Source: Pempheris klunzingeri
Lineage: Eukaryota > Chordata > Actinopteri > Acropomatiformes > Pempheridae
Direction: 5' to 3'
DNA: 64,000 nt
NCBI RefSeq assembly: GCF_042242105.1
Contig: NC_092017.1
Coordinates: forward strand, 14,611,932-14,675,931
Shown here: piece after piece, positions 35,880 through 48,232 of the stretch
How the letters are laid out: each line of letters starts with the position of its first letter
How positions within the stretch are numbered: position 1 is the stretch's first letter
Notes under the pieces: model-generated
Seen by the model: only the letters and a program-made list of their open reading frames with translations
Databases searched by the model: none
What the model was told of the DNA's origin: nothing
Translations under genes and position numbers: made by a program

Positions 35880-36545
35880 CTCCTCTTTTTCCACGAATCT
35901 CCTCCTACCTTTGCCATTAACATAGACTCTAACCGCTCTATCTCTAATCTCTTTTCCCTTTCCCTCTCCCTCTCCTACTCGGGCTCCAAAACTTTATCTG
36001 CTTTCCTTCCCTCTTCGTCTCACATCCCATCCACCCACTCCTCTTTTCCTGCTTAAGCGTGTTTCTGATTTTATCACCCTGCCTTTCTCCCTCTTTCTCC
36101 CCCGTTCCTGTTTCTCCTCCTACTATCCCCTCCGCTGTAGTGCTCTTGAGCTCCTCACCCCCTCATTGGGCCGGCTCTGGAGATGCCAAGGGCCTCTCTG
36201 TCTCCGTCTTCTCTCTCTGCCTGCCTGCGTCTCACTGGCTCAGTAGCAGGGGAGGCTTCCTGTCTCTACATCTCTCTCTCTCTCTCCCTCACTCTCTCTC
36301 TCTCTCTCTGTCTCCCCCCCTCCACACTGCGCTGCACTGCCTCCTATCCTCGCTCTTTCTTCCTCCCACTCCCTCTGACTGCTCTAACTCCCTTTCTCTA
36401 TTTCCCTCCTCTCTCTCCCCATCTCCGTGTCTTCTCCCTACCACTCCGCTCTCATCTGAGAACCCCTTATCGCTCTGTCTTTGCAACTCTCTTTTCCTCC
36501 CCTTTCTATCACTCTCTTCCTCCCCCCATCCTCACCTCCTATTTG
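35880..36545. repeat. Strand-asymmetric pyrimidine tract upstream of the PRR16-like gene
   Basis: The + strand is overwhelmingly C and T for about 650 bases, including a (CT)n run at about 36262-36310; the transcribed minus strand is therefore purine-rich. It lies 80-750 bases 5' of the PRR16-like start codon and probably covers its 5'UTR and proximal promoter. It yields spurious Leu/Ser/Pro frames. Confidence 0.8.
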
Positions 36546-36582
36546 CCAGGGAGAGCGGCTGAACTAGTGTTATTAATCCCCC

Positions 36583-36610
36583 GTTAGCCAATGTACACCC
36601 ACGTGATTCC
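36583..36610 (-). promoter_or_regulatory. Possible promoter elements of the PRR16-like gene
   Basis: An inverted CCAAT box (AGCCAATG on +, 36586-36593) lies beside a CACGTG E-box (about 36600-36605), just beyond the pyrimidine tract. Position relative to the minus-strand gene suits a proximal promoter, but no transcription start is visible. Confidence 0.25.
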
Positions 36611-37537
36611 CCCTTCCTCCGTTCTCATCTGATTACTCCTTCGCCGGCTCAGCCCTTCACAATTAAATGCTGCTTAGGATACCAGAGGGGGTTTAAAGGA
36701 GTAGGGAAAGGCAACAGCAGGAAGGGATGGAGGAGGAATAGTAGGGGGGCACATAATTGCGACCTACAAGATCAGAGATCAGCACCAGTTTGACAGAAAC
36801 TATAAGCTGCCTGCTATAAACAGCAGCCTGCCTCTGGCACGGCTCTCCCCAGATTATTGTAACTGTCAGCAAATAGTGTCACGTTACATCCCAGTTGTTT
36901 TCTTGTTTTATTTTCTGCTGCATATCCAACTTCCATTTGTTCCAATTATGCAGAGACAGCTGCTATTTTCAGGTTTCTCATTCAAATTCCAATTCTTGGC
37001 TGTCTGGATTAGATTTCTTGTGTCTAGCAAACCCAAAAGATGCCTCCTAGGTGCCTTTTCACTCAACTGCGACTGCATGAATGTGTCCTTCCCTCTCTAG
37101 CAGCATTCGAAATGAAAAGAAGGCAGCACAGCCACACAAAAGCCTTGACAGTTTGCTGTCACTCAGCAATGAGACACTCAAAGCATCTGTCATTCTGTTA
37201 GTCAGCATGGCAATCTATTCCTCTGGTAGTGCCCTGTTAAAATATGACTTCATTCGCTGACATATCCTACTATACAGGTACGTGGGGGGAGAGAAAACAG
37301 ACACAGCCTGGTGTAATCTGCAGGCTAAGAAGATTCCTGCCTACATGTCAATGGTCAGTAATGACCATCACTAGTCTGGATAAAAAAAATAAAGAGTGGA
37401 AGTAATGGAGCAGCCACTATTAATCCTTTGGAGGATTGTTCCTCACGGCATGCTGGTGCATACCACTAATGTCTCTCTCTCTCTGTGCTATGGTGCAGAT
37501 GCTTTTGCATCTAAAGATTTAACAGTGGTTGTGTGTC

Positions 37538-37543
<6 letters not shown>

Positions 37544-37625
<82 letters not shown>
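37544..37625. repeat. Long (TG)n microsatellite
   Basis: About 40 uninterrupted TG units, among the longest tracts in the window. An inverse (CA)n tract follows 165 bases downstream. Confidence 0.95.
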
Positions 37626-37626
<1 letters not shown>

Positions 37627-37789
37627 CGTGCACAATGAGGATTTTAAAGTGAAATTCACTTTGAAACAATGGTTAATCGTTCAGGTTCAGCATTATCTGA
37701 AGAGCACAGTCTCATACAAAAGTCATGATTCCATCACTGTACAGGATGATAAAAGATAAATAACATTAAAACATAAATGGAGACAGACA

Positions 37790-37790
<1 letters not shown>

Positions 37791-37834
<44 letters not shown>
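37791..37834. repeat. (CA)n microsatellite, inverse partner of the (TG)n tract
   Basis: About 22 CA units, in inverse orientation to the tract at 37544-37625, so single strands could pair. Confidence 0.93.
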
Positions 37835-37836
<2 letters not shown>

Positions 37837-40800
37837 GGCTTAATAAAAGAAAAAAAGATAAAAGATTTATTCTGTGATGGTGCAAATCTAACCATGTAAA
37901 TGTTACTGTGTGTGTTGAGAAAAATCTCCTGTTTCTGCTTAAGCTAAATAAACCCACCTAAAAAAAAAAGGGTTGTTTTTCTCCGCTAACAAAAAGCTGA
38001 TGCTTGACAGTGACAAAATGTTCCTACATATTTTGTACAACTTGGAGGCAAAATAGTCAGACTAAAAGAAAAGTTTAAGATAAGACATTTCAATAATCTC
38101 CCAATTAGATGGCAGTTTCCAGCTATCGACTGTTAATGTTCCCTTAATTTTGTTTCTCTGCGTGTGTGTGTGTTTGTGTGAGAAAGACCTTGAATTCATG
38201 TCTTTTAAAAGTCCTCCTCCAATCAGCCACCCACTTTGTGAGGTCCATAAATAACAAGGCAGTGAAACATACAATCATTGCCGATTTAAAGTCAATGTGG
38301 AATAATAAGTAGTTGTCACAGTTGCTGTCCATTTGCTGTCTGGCTGGGAGGCCTCTTGAGTCCGGTTGCCTTCATTCCCTCCATTATATTAACATGCTGA
38401 ATTTGTGTGTGAGTGATTGAAGAACAAAAACGGACAGAAATTGGTCTATAGTGGGATAATTCTCCTTTGCAGTTTGCTGCAGTGTTGCTTACACGTCCTC
38501 CTCTTATACAAACTGGTGTAATCATGTAGCTTTCAAAGCCCGTGGAACAGTTGGGAGTAGGGGAAGGACAGACAGAGCATATGGCCTTATTGTAACCTTG
38601 TCCACTGCCTCCTGTAGCGCTCCCTCGCTTGTTTTGAGTCCTGTAACAGGCCGACTGCCCGTCGAGAAGCAGCGGAGCGTGCGTGCTAGGACACTTCAGC
38701 TGCACGCCTGTGTGTCTGCTGAACTTTCCTGCCACTGCAGATACAGTTTCCTGGTTGATTTTCTTCGAGCAGAGACAGACAGAAAGAGGGAGAGAGAGCA
38801 CGCCACTGAACACCTTACATAACTTGGTGGAAAAGATAGATTTTAAAGCAGTGCTTTGAAAGGCAAAGGCCCCATGTCTGTCAAAATTTACTGTGCAAAA
38901 TGGCTTTTAGTCACAGTGTGAATGCGTTTGAGCACTTGGGAACTTTCTGTAGCCACCTGGACAGCAGAAATGTGTAGTTTGGAGAGGATTATATTTGTTA
39001 ACACCACTCCACTTGGTTCTCTGTCTGCTCAAAGTGAAAATGCGAAGTTTCCTGAGAACACAGTGTTCTTTTTTGCGGTATTAAATATGGAAGTGAGCAG
39101 ATGCTGTCTTCCCTGAAGTGTCCAGTGTCGTGCTGCTGATAATCCTCAGGGCTTCGGCGCTGAGTTCTCTGTGTGTGTCTGTGTGTGTTCAGCAGTGTCT
39201 TTCCCGTCCTCTCATGTATATTTTTGTGTTGTTTGCTTTTGGATTCCCCTCCGCCGTGCTTTTCATCCTTGAACAACACGTCAGTCAGGTGCTCTCTGAG
39301 GACTAGAGCGAGAGAGGAAGAGAGAGACGCGGGGACACCAAGAAAGAGTAAAAGAGAGACAGAGAAAAGGGGAGGAAGACAGGGGGAAAAAAGAGTTTTG
39401 AAAGACTTCTAACTTCCAAGCTGACTGTCATAGCTGTGCTTGCCAGAGGGGAGAGCACCTTTAAGCATACTGGATGAGTAACGATGTGGAGGGACTACAA
39501 AAGCAAAGTAATACATAATAAGCAGCGCTCACTCTGCTCTGCTCTGCCAGCTAACCTACATGAGATTGGTTTTGAGAACAAATTTGGAAGTGCTTGAAAG
39601 GTCAGCAAAGGCCTTGTGTGAAAGGGGCTTCTCCTTTAACACTCTGCACACACTGTAATAAGATTTAGGGTACGGACGTAACTGTTAGATCAGGATACCG
39701 GCCTGGACACATAGATTTCCATACAAATGAGGAACAAAAACAGACAGTGTGGTGACTAAATCAAAACGTGACAAACTGTTTTACATACTGCACATACTGT
39801 TTTACATACCTCAGTTATAATCTCACAATAATTCACTTCACTGTAAACCTGCTTCTCGGTTATGTTGCTGCATAAATCAATTACATATTTCTCTGCTGGT
39901 TTTGTTTGAAAACTACAATAAAGCTGTCACCATCGAATGAGCTGAATCATTTTCTTCTTTAGTGCCACTCATCTTTTGACTGCAATGCCAGTCCCTTTTC
40001 CCTCATTAGGCCTAACAGGCATCTCTGCTGGCACTGATGATAAAGGAAAATCTAGAGCTGTGACTGTGTGATGCTTGTGAGTGCAGGGCACAGCCTACTG
40101 TTTGAACACAATGCCCTGTGGTTTGTTTTGTCGCACCACCCAGAACTCAAACATTAGGGTGTTTGTGCCCGTATTGACAGCTGGCCAGACTTTGCAGCGT
40201 CATGCCAAAACCAACTGCCTGTATCCTTGCAGGGATGGACCGTGATAATCCGGCTCTGTTTGTCCTTACCGACAGGGTTGTACGTGTACACAAGCATGCA
40301 AGAGAAACATTCCTTTGTCATATTTGATCTTAGGGAAAAGTATCTCAGCTCCACGTTGTTTAGTTAAGTTTAGTTTGTACCAAAAATCATAGCTCAATAA
40401 TCTGTGCTTGAACATGAGTGGAAAGAGTAATGGGCACTCTGCACGCTTAATTTTTTCTCCTTCTTAGGATGCAGGACAGCTCCTTTGTAGTCACTTCATT
40501 ATGTAGAAATGATAATTATGCCCCAGTGGAAGCTAGCTTCACCAAAATGTATTAAGAGCCCTCAGTCACATCCACTGATAATCACGTCGTGACTGTCATT
40601 TTGAAATTTTAATTTCCAGAAAATGTTTGAGCGAGAGAGACAGACACTGGAAAAAGAAAAATAAGCAAACTAAATTCCATAACTTTTATTTCCCCCCTAA
40701 ATATTTCTTTTATTCTGCTTTTAGCTCTTACACAACTCCCCTAAAATAGAAGACGTGGAAGAAATGAATCATTTAAGTTGATGTCAGGACATTTTTGCTT

Positions 40801-42061
40801 TATTTGACATCAATAAGAAGAGGAAGAAGTACACAGAGAGACAATGAGACGTGACTGAGCTGTACTCATATCTCAGTTTAGTCAGAGCATAACTCTCTGA
40901 ACTCAAGGGTGCACTCTCAGAAAGGAAAAAAAAAGCATGTTGAGATAATGACAATTAGATGATAATTGGGCACTTGGTACTGCAGCAGTCTTTCAAGTGT
41001 TCTGCAGGGAGGATCTGCAGACGTGCTACAGGCCAAATTATCATTCCAAACTCTGGGAGGTAGCTAAGTAAATGACAAATTGAACTAAAACTGAATTCAC
41101 ACCGTCACTCATGCTACACTTGAAACAGAAGCTGAGTTGAATGTTTAAGTTTCCAAAAACAGAAACAAGAGGTCTTTCCGTCTTACTCATTTCCTGCTCT
41201 ACCTTTGACCGTGGCGTGGGCTTGCAGGAAGTGGAAAAAAATGACCCAAACTAGAATTGTTTGTCAGCCAGATGAGTTTGTGTTTGCTTTTATGGCTTCC
41301 TGACAACGCTGGGAGCAGGAGGAAGGGATTTGGCCGATTAAATCCAGGTCAGACGCAGTCAGATTACCTCCTGATCTGATTCCAACAAACTAATGGGAAG
41401 ACATTCGGTGCTTGATTAAGGAAAAATACAAAAAGACATGCAATTTATTCTTTTAAAAAAGTAACTTGTATTATATTTGTTGAGTGTGGATACAATACAG
41501 AGACACAAAAACAATAATATGTACATAAGTGAAAATAAAAACAATTATCAATAGTAAAAATGCAACATGATAAGTATGCTTAATTTAAAGAAACAAGTGG
41601 GGCTGTTGCAGAGGTTCCTGGTGGTTTCTACTTGGTTTGTCATGGATTTTAAACTGAAGGAGATTTGAACTGAACCTGAGATGTCGAAGGATTGGAGAAA
41701 ATGGCATCCAAAAGACAAATAAAATCAACTTTTTTTTGGATTTAGGAAGAAGGATTTTGTTCAAAGCAGTCAGATTAAATGGGTCTAACGAATGAGAAAA
41801 TTGTGAGGGGAAGCCATCAAAGAAGTAAGAAACCACAACAGCCACCACCTTTGTCTTCATTATCACCATATGCGGGGTTATAATTACCAAGTGCATGCTG
41901 TTCTCGGAAATGTTCCTCTAGAAAAAGACTGCATTTTGACTATCATCAGTCTTCTTTTCTTTGGCAGAGCTGCTGTGGATGAAGTTAAAGTTTCAGCAAT
42001 CCTATCTGGAAAAGCACAGCGCTTATTACACGGCTCAATTTCCAATTCTCTCACAGGTGCG

Positions 42062-42098
42062 CACACAAACACACACACGTGCACACACACACACACAC
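42062..42098. repeat. (CA)n microsatellite
   Basis: CA run interrupted by ACGTG and AAAC. Confidence 0.85.
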
Positions 42099-43709
42099 TC
42101 AGTCACACGCAGAATACAAAATGAGGCCGCAGCACAAAACAATCTCCCAGACAGGCTCAGTGATACAAAAACACAGACAAAAAGGAAAGACAGCTATTAT
42201 GTGAGGTTTGAGAGGGATAGTAGTAACTACTCATATGCTTCTTTATGAAGGAAGAAACAACAACATCTTTCACTCCATTAAAGGACTAAGTTGCGCAAAC
42301 AGAGATGGTTATCTCCATCACATTACATGAGGCTGCAGTGTGGTGAAATGGAGTGGCTGCTTGAGGCTACAGGCCATTATACCACCCCAGAGTGGGGAGC
42401 TATAATTGCAGAGGGAGTACAATCAGGTACTGTGTTTGTCTCTGCTCTAATCTCTATACCCTGCCTGGTCCTTTTCATAGACACTGTACTGCAGTTTTTG
42501 TCCAGCCTTTCATCGGACTACTCATGGGGAGTCTTTTTAGTTCAGATCTGTCAGAATTCAAACCAGACATTTAGTGCTTTTAGGATAAACCTGAGGCAAT
42601 GCCGATAAATCTGAAACACAGCCGGCCCTGGGCTCCAACATCTATTATGACGACTGGCGACTGTTAGTTCGACTGTGCTTACGTTTTATTCTCGTCTGAC
42701 AAAATGCCAGAGCAACCTTTGCACCTGGTGTCGCATTGTGATGCCTCGCTGCTGTGATGATGACATTTACGGACAAAAAAAAGTTGAAGTTAGTCTGAGC
42801 AGATGAGCGTATGACCGGCGAGACATTTGAGTCAGCGCAGAGACAATCAGCAATACACAGCACAATCAAATTCCTTCATGTTTATGGTCCCCCTATGACC
42901 CAAATACTTCATCTTTGTTGTGGTGGCTATAAACCAGACTATTAAAAGCAAAACTGGGTTTATAGGTGCCTTCCAAACAAAGGCCTGGCTCCTCTACAAA
43001 GTGGACTTCAGTGCATGATGGTGGGAGCTGTAAAATGCAGGCTAAGCAGGATTACTCAACTGCTGTGCTTCACATGGTTTCATTATTGCAGGAAAGTACA
43101 GTACAGCGCTTGTACAGGATTGAGTGCAATGTTACTTCGAGGAAAAAAAAAAAGAAAAAAAAATCACTTCTTTATGTCCTTAGGTATTTGGAAAAGACGG
43201 AAATTCACTTTCTTTCCTCTCCTGATGCTCCCCAAACCATTTTGGTCCATTAAAAGCATCTTACAGAGATATAACTGAAGGCCTGTGCCTGGATTCATGT
43301 CTTTTTGATTACATAAGAGAGCAAGCATGGTGCCCTTGGAATGAAGATAAAAATATGTTTTTTCAAGGCACAGTTGTCGAGGCTCCTATCCCTGAAATAT
43401 ACTGATAAGAGCATGAAGTTCTACATTCAGTCAAAAAAAACAACAAAAAAGTCACACAACGAGTTTCGTTGACTGTGGAAAAACAAAACGTCACGCTGAG
43501 GAAGAGACAGACTTTGGACTAACTAACCAAGAGAATTTCAGTGTTATAGTAATGGCTGACAGGCACACACAAACACAAAGCGACAAATGAAAAATAACAA
43601 TGTTCATGATTGTCACCTGAAAAAAAAAAAAAAAAGAAATCCTGCAAGATGGTACATGAGTTGTGACTAGACTAGAGGTAAAGGCGCTTGATGACGAGGC
43701 CAGCAGAGG

Positions 43710-45925
43710 TCAGAGGTTCCCCTCGTCGAGCATCTTGTTGACCCCATTACAGATCCTCTGCAGGTGAGCGCGGTAAACCTCAGAGGGCCCGTAGAGAGCC
43801 GCCAGGAAGTCGCAGTCGGCGAAGTGATTGAAGACGTGGTTGACTCGCGAGTGGCTCTTGGCTGTCAGGTGGCGTTTGATGGCCTGGTGCAGCAGTTCAC
43901 GGCAATCATTCAAAATGGCGCTCATGACGCGGCGGTCAAAGGTGAACTCAATCTGGTGGAAACTGACCGCCGTCATGGCCAGAGTGTGGACTTTCTTCCT
44001 GTGAGACAAGGAGAGAAAGGAGAGGCTGTCAGTTTCTAATTCTGACTGGAGCAGCAGAGGGAAGTAAAAATAGAAACTGCTGTCTTGTGATTTTCTTTAG
44101 AAAAGTTTCACAACCCCCTTTTATCAGTTATAGTATTGTCCTTTGCAGCGATGCATCTCCATGCTAATGTAATCACCATTCTCCATACTGTGCACTTATG
44201 TCAGCTTCAAATGCCTCCAAGCTGAGTTTTACTATTTTAGTGGAAAATATATAAACTGATGTAAAAGTCAATTTCCTTAATTTGCCTCCATCAGCACACG
44301 AAAATGTACTTGAACTGCAGTTCTCCCCACTTGAACCTCTCAACCAGGACCAGCTCCTTGTTTTTGTTTTTCAAGGTTTATCACTTTTATCACTACACAA
44401 CACAACGATAATTAAATATATTTATTTTAGATCCCATATTATTAAAAAAAATGCACTTTTTAATGTCTTGTCAACATAAGTGTGTGTTCCTGGGTGTGCT
44501 GACAGACTGCCAAACTATTAGTAAAGCCTGTCCTCTCTCTTTTTCTCCTTTCAATAAATGTGTGTGAAAACACTCCATGTAGATTTTGCTCCCTTTACGA
44601 TGTCATAAGGGGATCCGTTGAACACGTGACTTTCTTCAGCCCTTCAGCAGGCCGACTGTCCCCACTGTAAACCTCGTAAGTCCTCCTCGCTGTCAGCCAT
44701 TGTTTCTTTCCTCACTAACACCAGCTCCTGGTAACATGAAGACATCAAAGGCGAGAGCAAACTGTTCCGTTGGAGGCTGGAGTGTAACAAAAGAGGCTGA
44801 CAACAGCTGCAGCAGCCATTTCTGCTATGAGAAAAACTGTTTTTGAACTTGTGTGAACTAAAATGAGCAGAATATGGGACCTTTAAATATATGATAGGAT
44901 GTGACAAGAGCTCTTCGTTTAAACATTTTGGGAAACAAGCTCATTTGCTCTGTTTTTTTTGTTAGAAGATGGATAGCTCATGTCTATGTGTGAAGTGCAG
45001 AGCAAGAGCAAGGAGGCAATTAGCCTAGCTTAGCATGAAGACTGGAAGCAGGAGGAAACACCTGGCCCGCCCTAAAGTTTCAAAATATGAGCAATAAGAC
45101 CTCTAAATGTGAAATTAACAAATACACAGCATGGACACACTGGATTTTCAGTGTTCACACACTGTTACCCCCACTGCTAACCTTGTAATCACATCATTTA
45201 AATAGCCTAAATTAGCTACTTCTGTGGTGTTTCTGTTAGAAATTTGTGATATCTCAGAATTAACTTGGACGCTGACGTATGATGATGGACTTTCCCACTT
45301 AGTTGCTTGTAATTATAGTGTCATTAATATGATGTGCAGGTGGTGGTTTAACTGGAGGTCATGTGCTGTAAGTATTTCCACAAGAGCCTGATTATAAGGC
45401 AACTTATGAACTGTTATCTGTCAAAAATAACTTCCTCTGAAACCACAAAGATTAAAGTGTGGAGATGGCCAGGCTAGCTGCTGCTTTCAGTCTTTATGCT
45501 AAGCTAAGCTAATCACCTCCTGGCTCTTGCTATGTCATGAACACACAGACACGACACAGCAGGGATTATCGATCTTCTCATCTAACTCTAACAAAGACTG
45601 CAAACAAGCGCACTTCTCAAAAAACTATTCCTTTAAGGACTCTTGCTGCCTACCTGAAGTTCTCCACCAGGACCAGCTCCTCGCTGTTGAACTGGTTGTT
45701 TCTGTAGAGCACTCCCAGCTTCACCACCATCTTGATCAAGTTCTTGATGATCTTCTGGGACTCTTTGCGGTTGCGGGTGTACTCCTTGGTGACGCGGTAC
45801 AGCTCATCCAGGACTTCGCTGCTGGTGTCGTCGATAAAGAGGTTGGCCACACTTTTGGTGGCCATCTTGCTCATCAGCTTCTTCTGCGCCTGCAGGGCTA
45901 AGCTCTTGGTGCTGAAAGAGTCCAT
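43710..45925 (-). CDS. tnfaip8l1: TNFAIP8-like protein 1 (TIPE1), complete coding region
   Basis: Cytosolic TIPE-family protein with a hydrophobic cavity for lipid second messengers; mammalian TIPE1 acts in cell death, mTOR/autophagy and Rac1 control. Coding exons 45925-45654 and 43998-43710 (TGA) give 186 aa, the same length as human TNFAIP8L1. The start (ATG 45925-45923, context GACCATGG) reads [17 protein letters not shown]. Next come [19 protein letters not shown] and [12 protein letters not shown]; exon 2 has [49 protein letters not shown] and the end [23 protein letters not shown] and MLDEG identify the L1 paralogue rather than TNFAIP8. Human TNFAIP8L1 coding sequence is unsplit as far as I recall, so the intron inside the codon for Arg91 (AG|G) deserves checking. 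The coding exon has an acceptor 7 nt before the ATG, so a 5'UTR exon lies upstream. Confidence 0.95.
44915..45637. mobile_element. Fold-back (MITE-like) element in tnfaip8l1 intron
   Basis: Imperfect inverted arms of about 160 bases. The left arm reads 'aaacattttgggaaacaagc', 'gttagaagatggatagctca' and 'cctagcttagcatgaagact'. The right arm reads 'cagtctttatgctaagctaa', 'gatcttctcatctaactct' and 'caaaaaactattcctttaag', which is the reverse complement of the left. I recognise the 'gcttagcataaagactgg' palindromic repeat as very common in percomorph fish. Its right end is only about 17 bases from the exon 45654-45932 splice donor. Class (hAT- or PIF-type derivative) is not settled. Confidence 0.75.
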
Positions 45926-46949
45926 GGTCAATCTGCGTCAAGATGAGACAGAGAGAGAGAAAAAAAAGAGGACAGCTATTCAGTTAAATATCTATATATA
46001 CACATTTCTTTCCTGAAATGATAACTGAAAACAGGTGATAGAAAACTAGAAATGAAAGGAGATTAACCGTTTCTACAATAGTAGCTCAAATGTTTTCAAC
46101 TGAAAAGCTGAGAGGGCCAAATGTAACACACTGATAGCCTGCAATGTGTGAGTTTATTGCAAATAACATCCACGCTAATTCTGTTTAAACTGCAGGGCCA
46201 AGAACTGTCCCCTTTATCAGATAATGAGCCGTGGCAGCTGTCAAATTAGTCCCAGCAACCCCCTGGCTTGAAGCCTACAAGGTAGTTAGAGAAGAATGTG
46301 TCATTACGCTTCCAGGAGTAAAGTCCGTTACAGCATGACCATGCAGAGCAGACAATGTAATCTGGTAGTCTCATCTGCTCAGTGCATTCGGAGAACAAGG
46401 TGCTCATGTTTGTGTGAAAGTGAGCAGGAGACACACAGCAGCAATTCAATCGATGCACGCGTGTTGCTTGATTTACGTATGATGCTGCTCCTGTGTGCCA
46501 GAGCAGGATGACTCAATGAAAAGCTCAACCCACGATGGAGGCACATAAATAGTGGGGGTCATGGGGTCTGCCGGCTTTCACATGCCCCCCATCTGTCCTG
46601 TCAAATGAGGCAGGTCCGCAGCACACCACATCATTTCAGCAGCCATGTCTCAATGCGTTCTGAGGGTCACTTCTCCAGGTTTGTACATTCTGTCTTTGAA
46701 AAATAAAATAAATCGGTTTCCCTCAACACTCCCTCTCTGACCTTCACAGATCTCCAAGGATAACCTGAAAATAAACAGGCAACAAAAAGATGATTCCCGC
46801 AACTGCCCTCCAACATCACAGGGAGAAAAACTAATTCAATTGATCAAAAAATATTCTTACACAATTATACAAAAATAATAAAATTTCATCGTAAATCAGA
46901 CTCATAAAGCAAGTCCCTAAACTTAATTTTAAGAATCTCGAAATAGGGC

Positions 46950-47645
46950 TGCAACTACCAATACATTTCATCAACATTAATTATAAAATGTCAGAAAAAA
47001 AGTCTCTTCCCTTTTAAGTATGTAAAATCATACTGCGAGGTCAGTGAGCAGAGCATGAGAGGAATTCGAGTCAGTTCACTCAGCGGGACAAAACACTAGA
47101 TTTACATAAATATGCATTATGATGCATTGGATGATTCATTGGAGATGTGCCTGCTGGGTTGAGGTAATGAACCTCAATATTTTTTGGTAACAAGTGTTTG
47201 TCACACCAGGTACCAAAAGCTGGCATTGAATGCTTGATCCAGTTCATGGTCTTCTTCTTAATTTTATACAGTTCTTTATTTAGGCAGATTTCCTCTAGAG
47301 CTACAATTAACATTTGAAAAGTTTGGGTTCTTTTGTCAAATGGAAAAATGGGTTTTAGGGAAAATTGGCCTGCAACTCAGGAGTACTTTGATTTTTGATT
47401 AGCCTGCTGATTTAGCCCAGGACACAATTGTGATGAAGACTTTTCTAAGGTGACATCTTCAAATGTCCTTTACTGTGCAACCAACAGTCCATAACATCAG
47501 TGTATTCATTTTACTATGATGTAAAACGGCAACAAATCCTCAGAGAATAGTTGGAGTATTTCCTTGTAAAATGACTAAAACAACTAGCTGCAGATTTGTT
47601 TTCTGTCATTGGCTAATTAGTTAAAAAGTCTTTTCAGCTCTACAG
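46950..47645 (+). repeat. Repeat family A copy split by about 430 bases
   Basis: The left part ('agggctgcaactaccaatac', 'taaaatgtcagaaaaaaagt') ends near 47010. The right part resumes near 47450 with 'tcttcaaatgtcctttactg', 'accaacagtccataacatca', 'ggcaacaaatcctcagagaa' and ends 'gtcttttcagctctacag'. The intervening 430 bases are foreign to the family and may be a later insertion. Confidence 0.5.
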
Positions 47646-48186
47646 ATGAAACATGTTAATGTTCCTCAAAGAAGTTTTGGTATCGGGATAAGCACCGAAA
47701 AAAGAAATACCTTGCCCCATTGTATTGCATCTCAGGGATCAAGGAGATACTCATGCAAATAGGTAAAACACTTCTTCACCTCAGGGGTTGGAATAAATAC
47801 ATAAAAAAAGTGCTCAACAGTCAGATTTTATTTCCTTCACACATCCTCCTGTCAGCGACATGCTAAATGTAGCCTCTCACTGGTGACTGTCACAGTGAAA
47901 ACAACATAATTATATTTGAGCAAAGTGTCCTATTAGCATCACAATAGGGGTTTAATCTTTATACGATATCCCTCCACATGAGTGCATCCCTAAATCTAAA
48001 CTGAAAATTTGGATGATTGGCAAATTGCCTTTCCACACGCTGGAGGATAATAAAAATCCAAAACAGGAGAGATTCTATTAGTGCAGCAGACAAAATGAAC
48101 AGTGACATATCCCTGCTGGGTGACTTGTGATTTTTACTGTTGTTGGTACTAGAAGGCAGTACGTCTTCTCCTACAGTGTGTGACTT

Positions 48187-48232
48187 TCATTTTCTCTCTC
48201 CCTCTCTCTCCCTCTCTCTCTCTCCCTCTGCA
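48187..48232. repeat. (CT)n/(CTCTCC)n low-complexity run
   Basis: Pyrimidine run CTCTCTCTCCCTCTCTCT-type in the tnfaip8l1 intron. Confidence 0.85.

Larger units (their letters stand above)
36620..43705. other. Intergenic between the PRR16-like gene and tnfaip8l1
   Basis: No spliced coding homology on either strand. Contains two long dinucleotide tracts (37544-37834), a (CA)n tract at 42062-42098 and A/T-rich runs. Some stretches (for example 39930-40160) look non-repetitive and could be regulatory, without direct evidence. Confidence 0.5.

Noticed and set aside
36059-36587. Long Leu/Ser/Pro-rich frames of 134-167 codons
   Set aside because: Product of the CT-rich tract upstream of the PRR16-like gene; composition follows the DNA bias.
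38316-38813. 165-codon minus-strand frame
   Set aside because: No recognisable homology and no promoter or splicing support.
43710-45925. Assignment to TNFAIP8 rather than TNFAIP8L1
   Set aside because: The MDSFSTK start, AMTAVSFHQ and MLDEG end match TNFAIP8L1; neighbours also fit 19p13.
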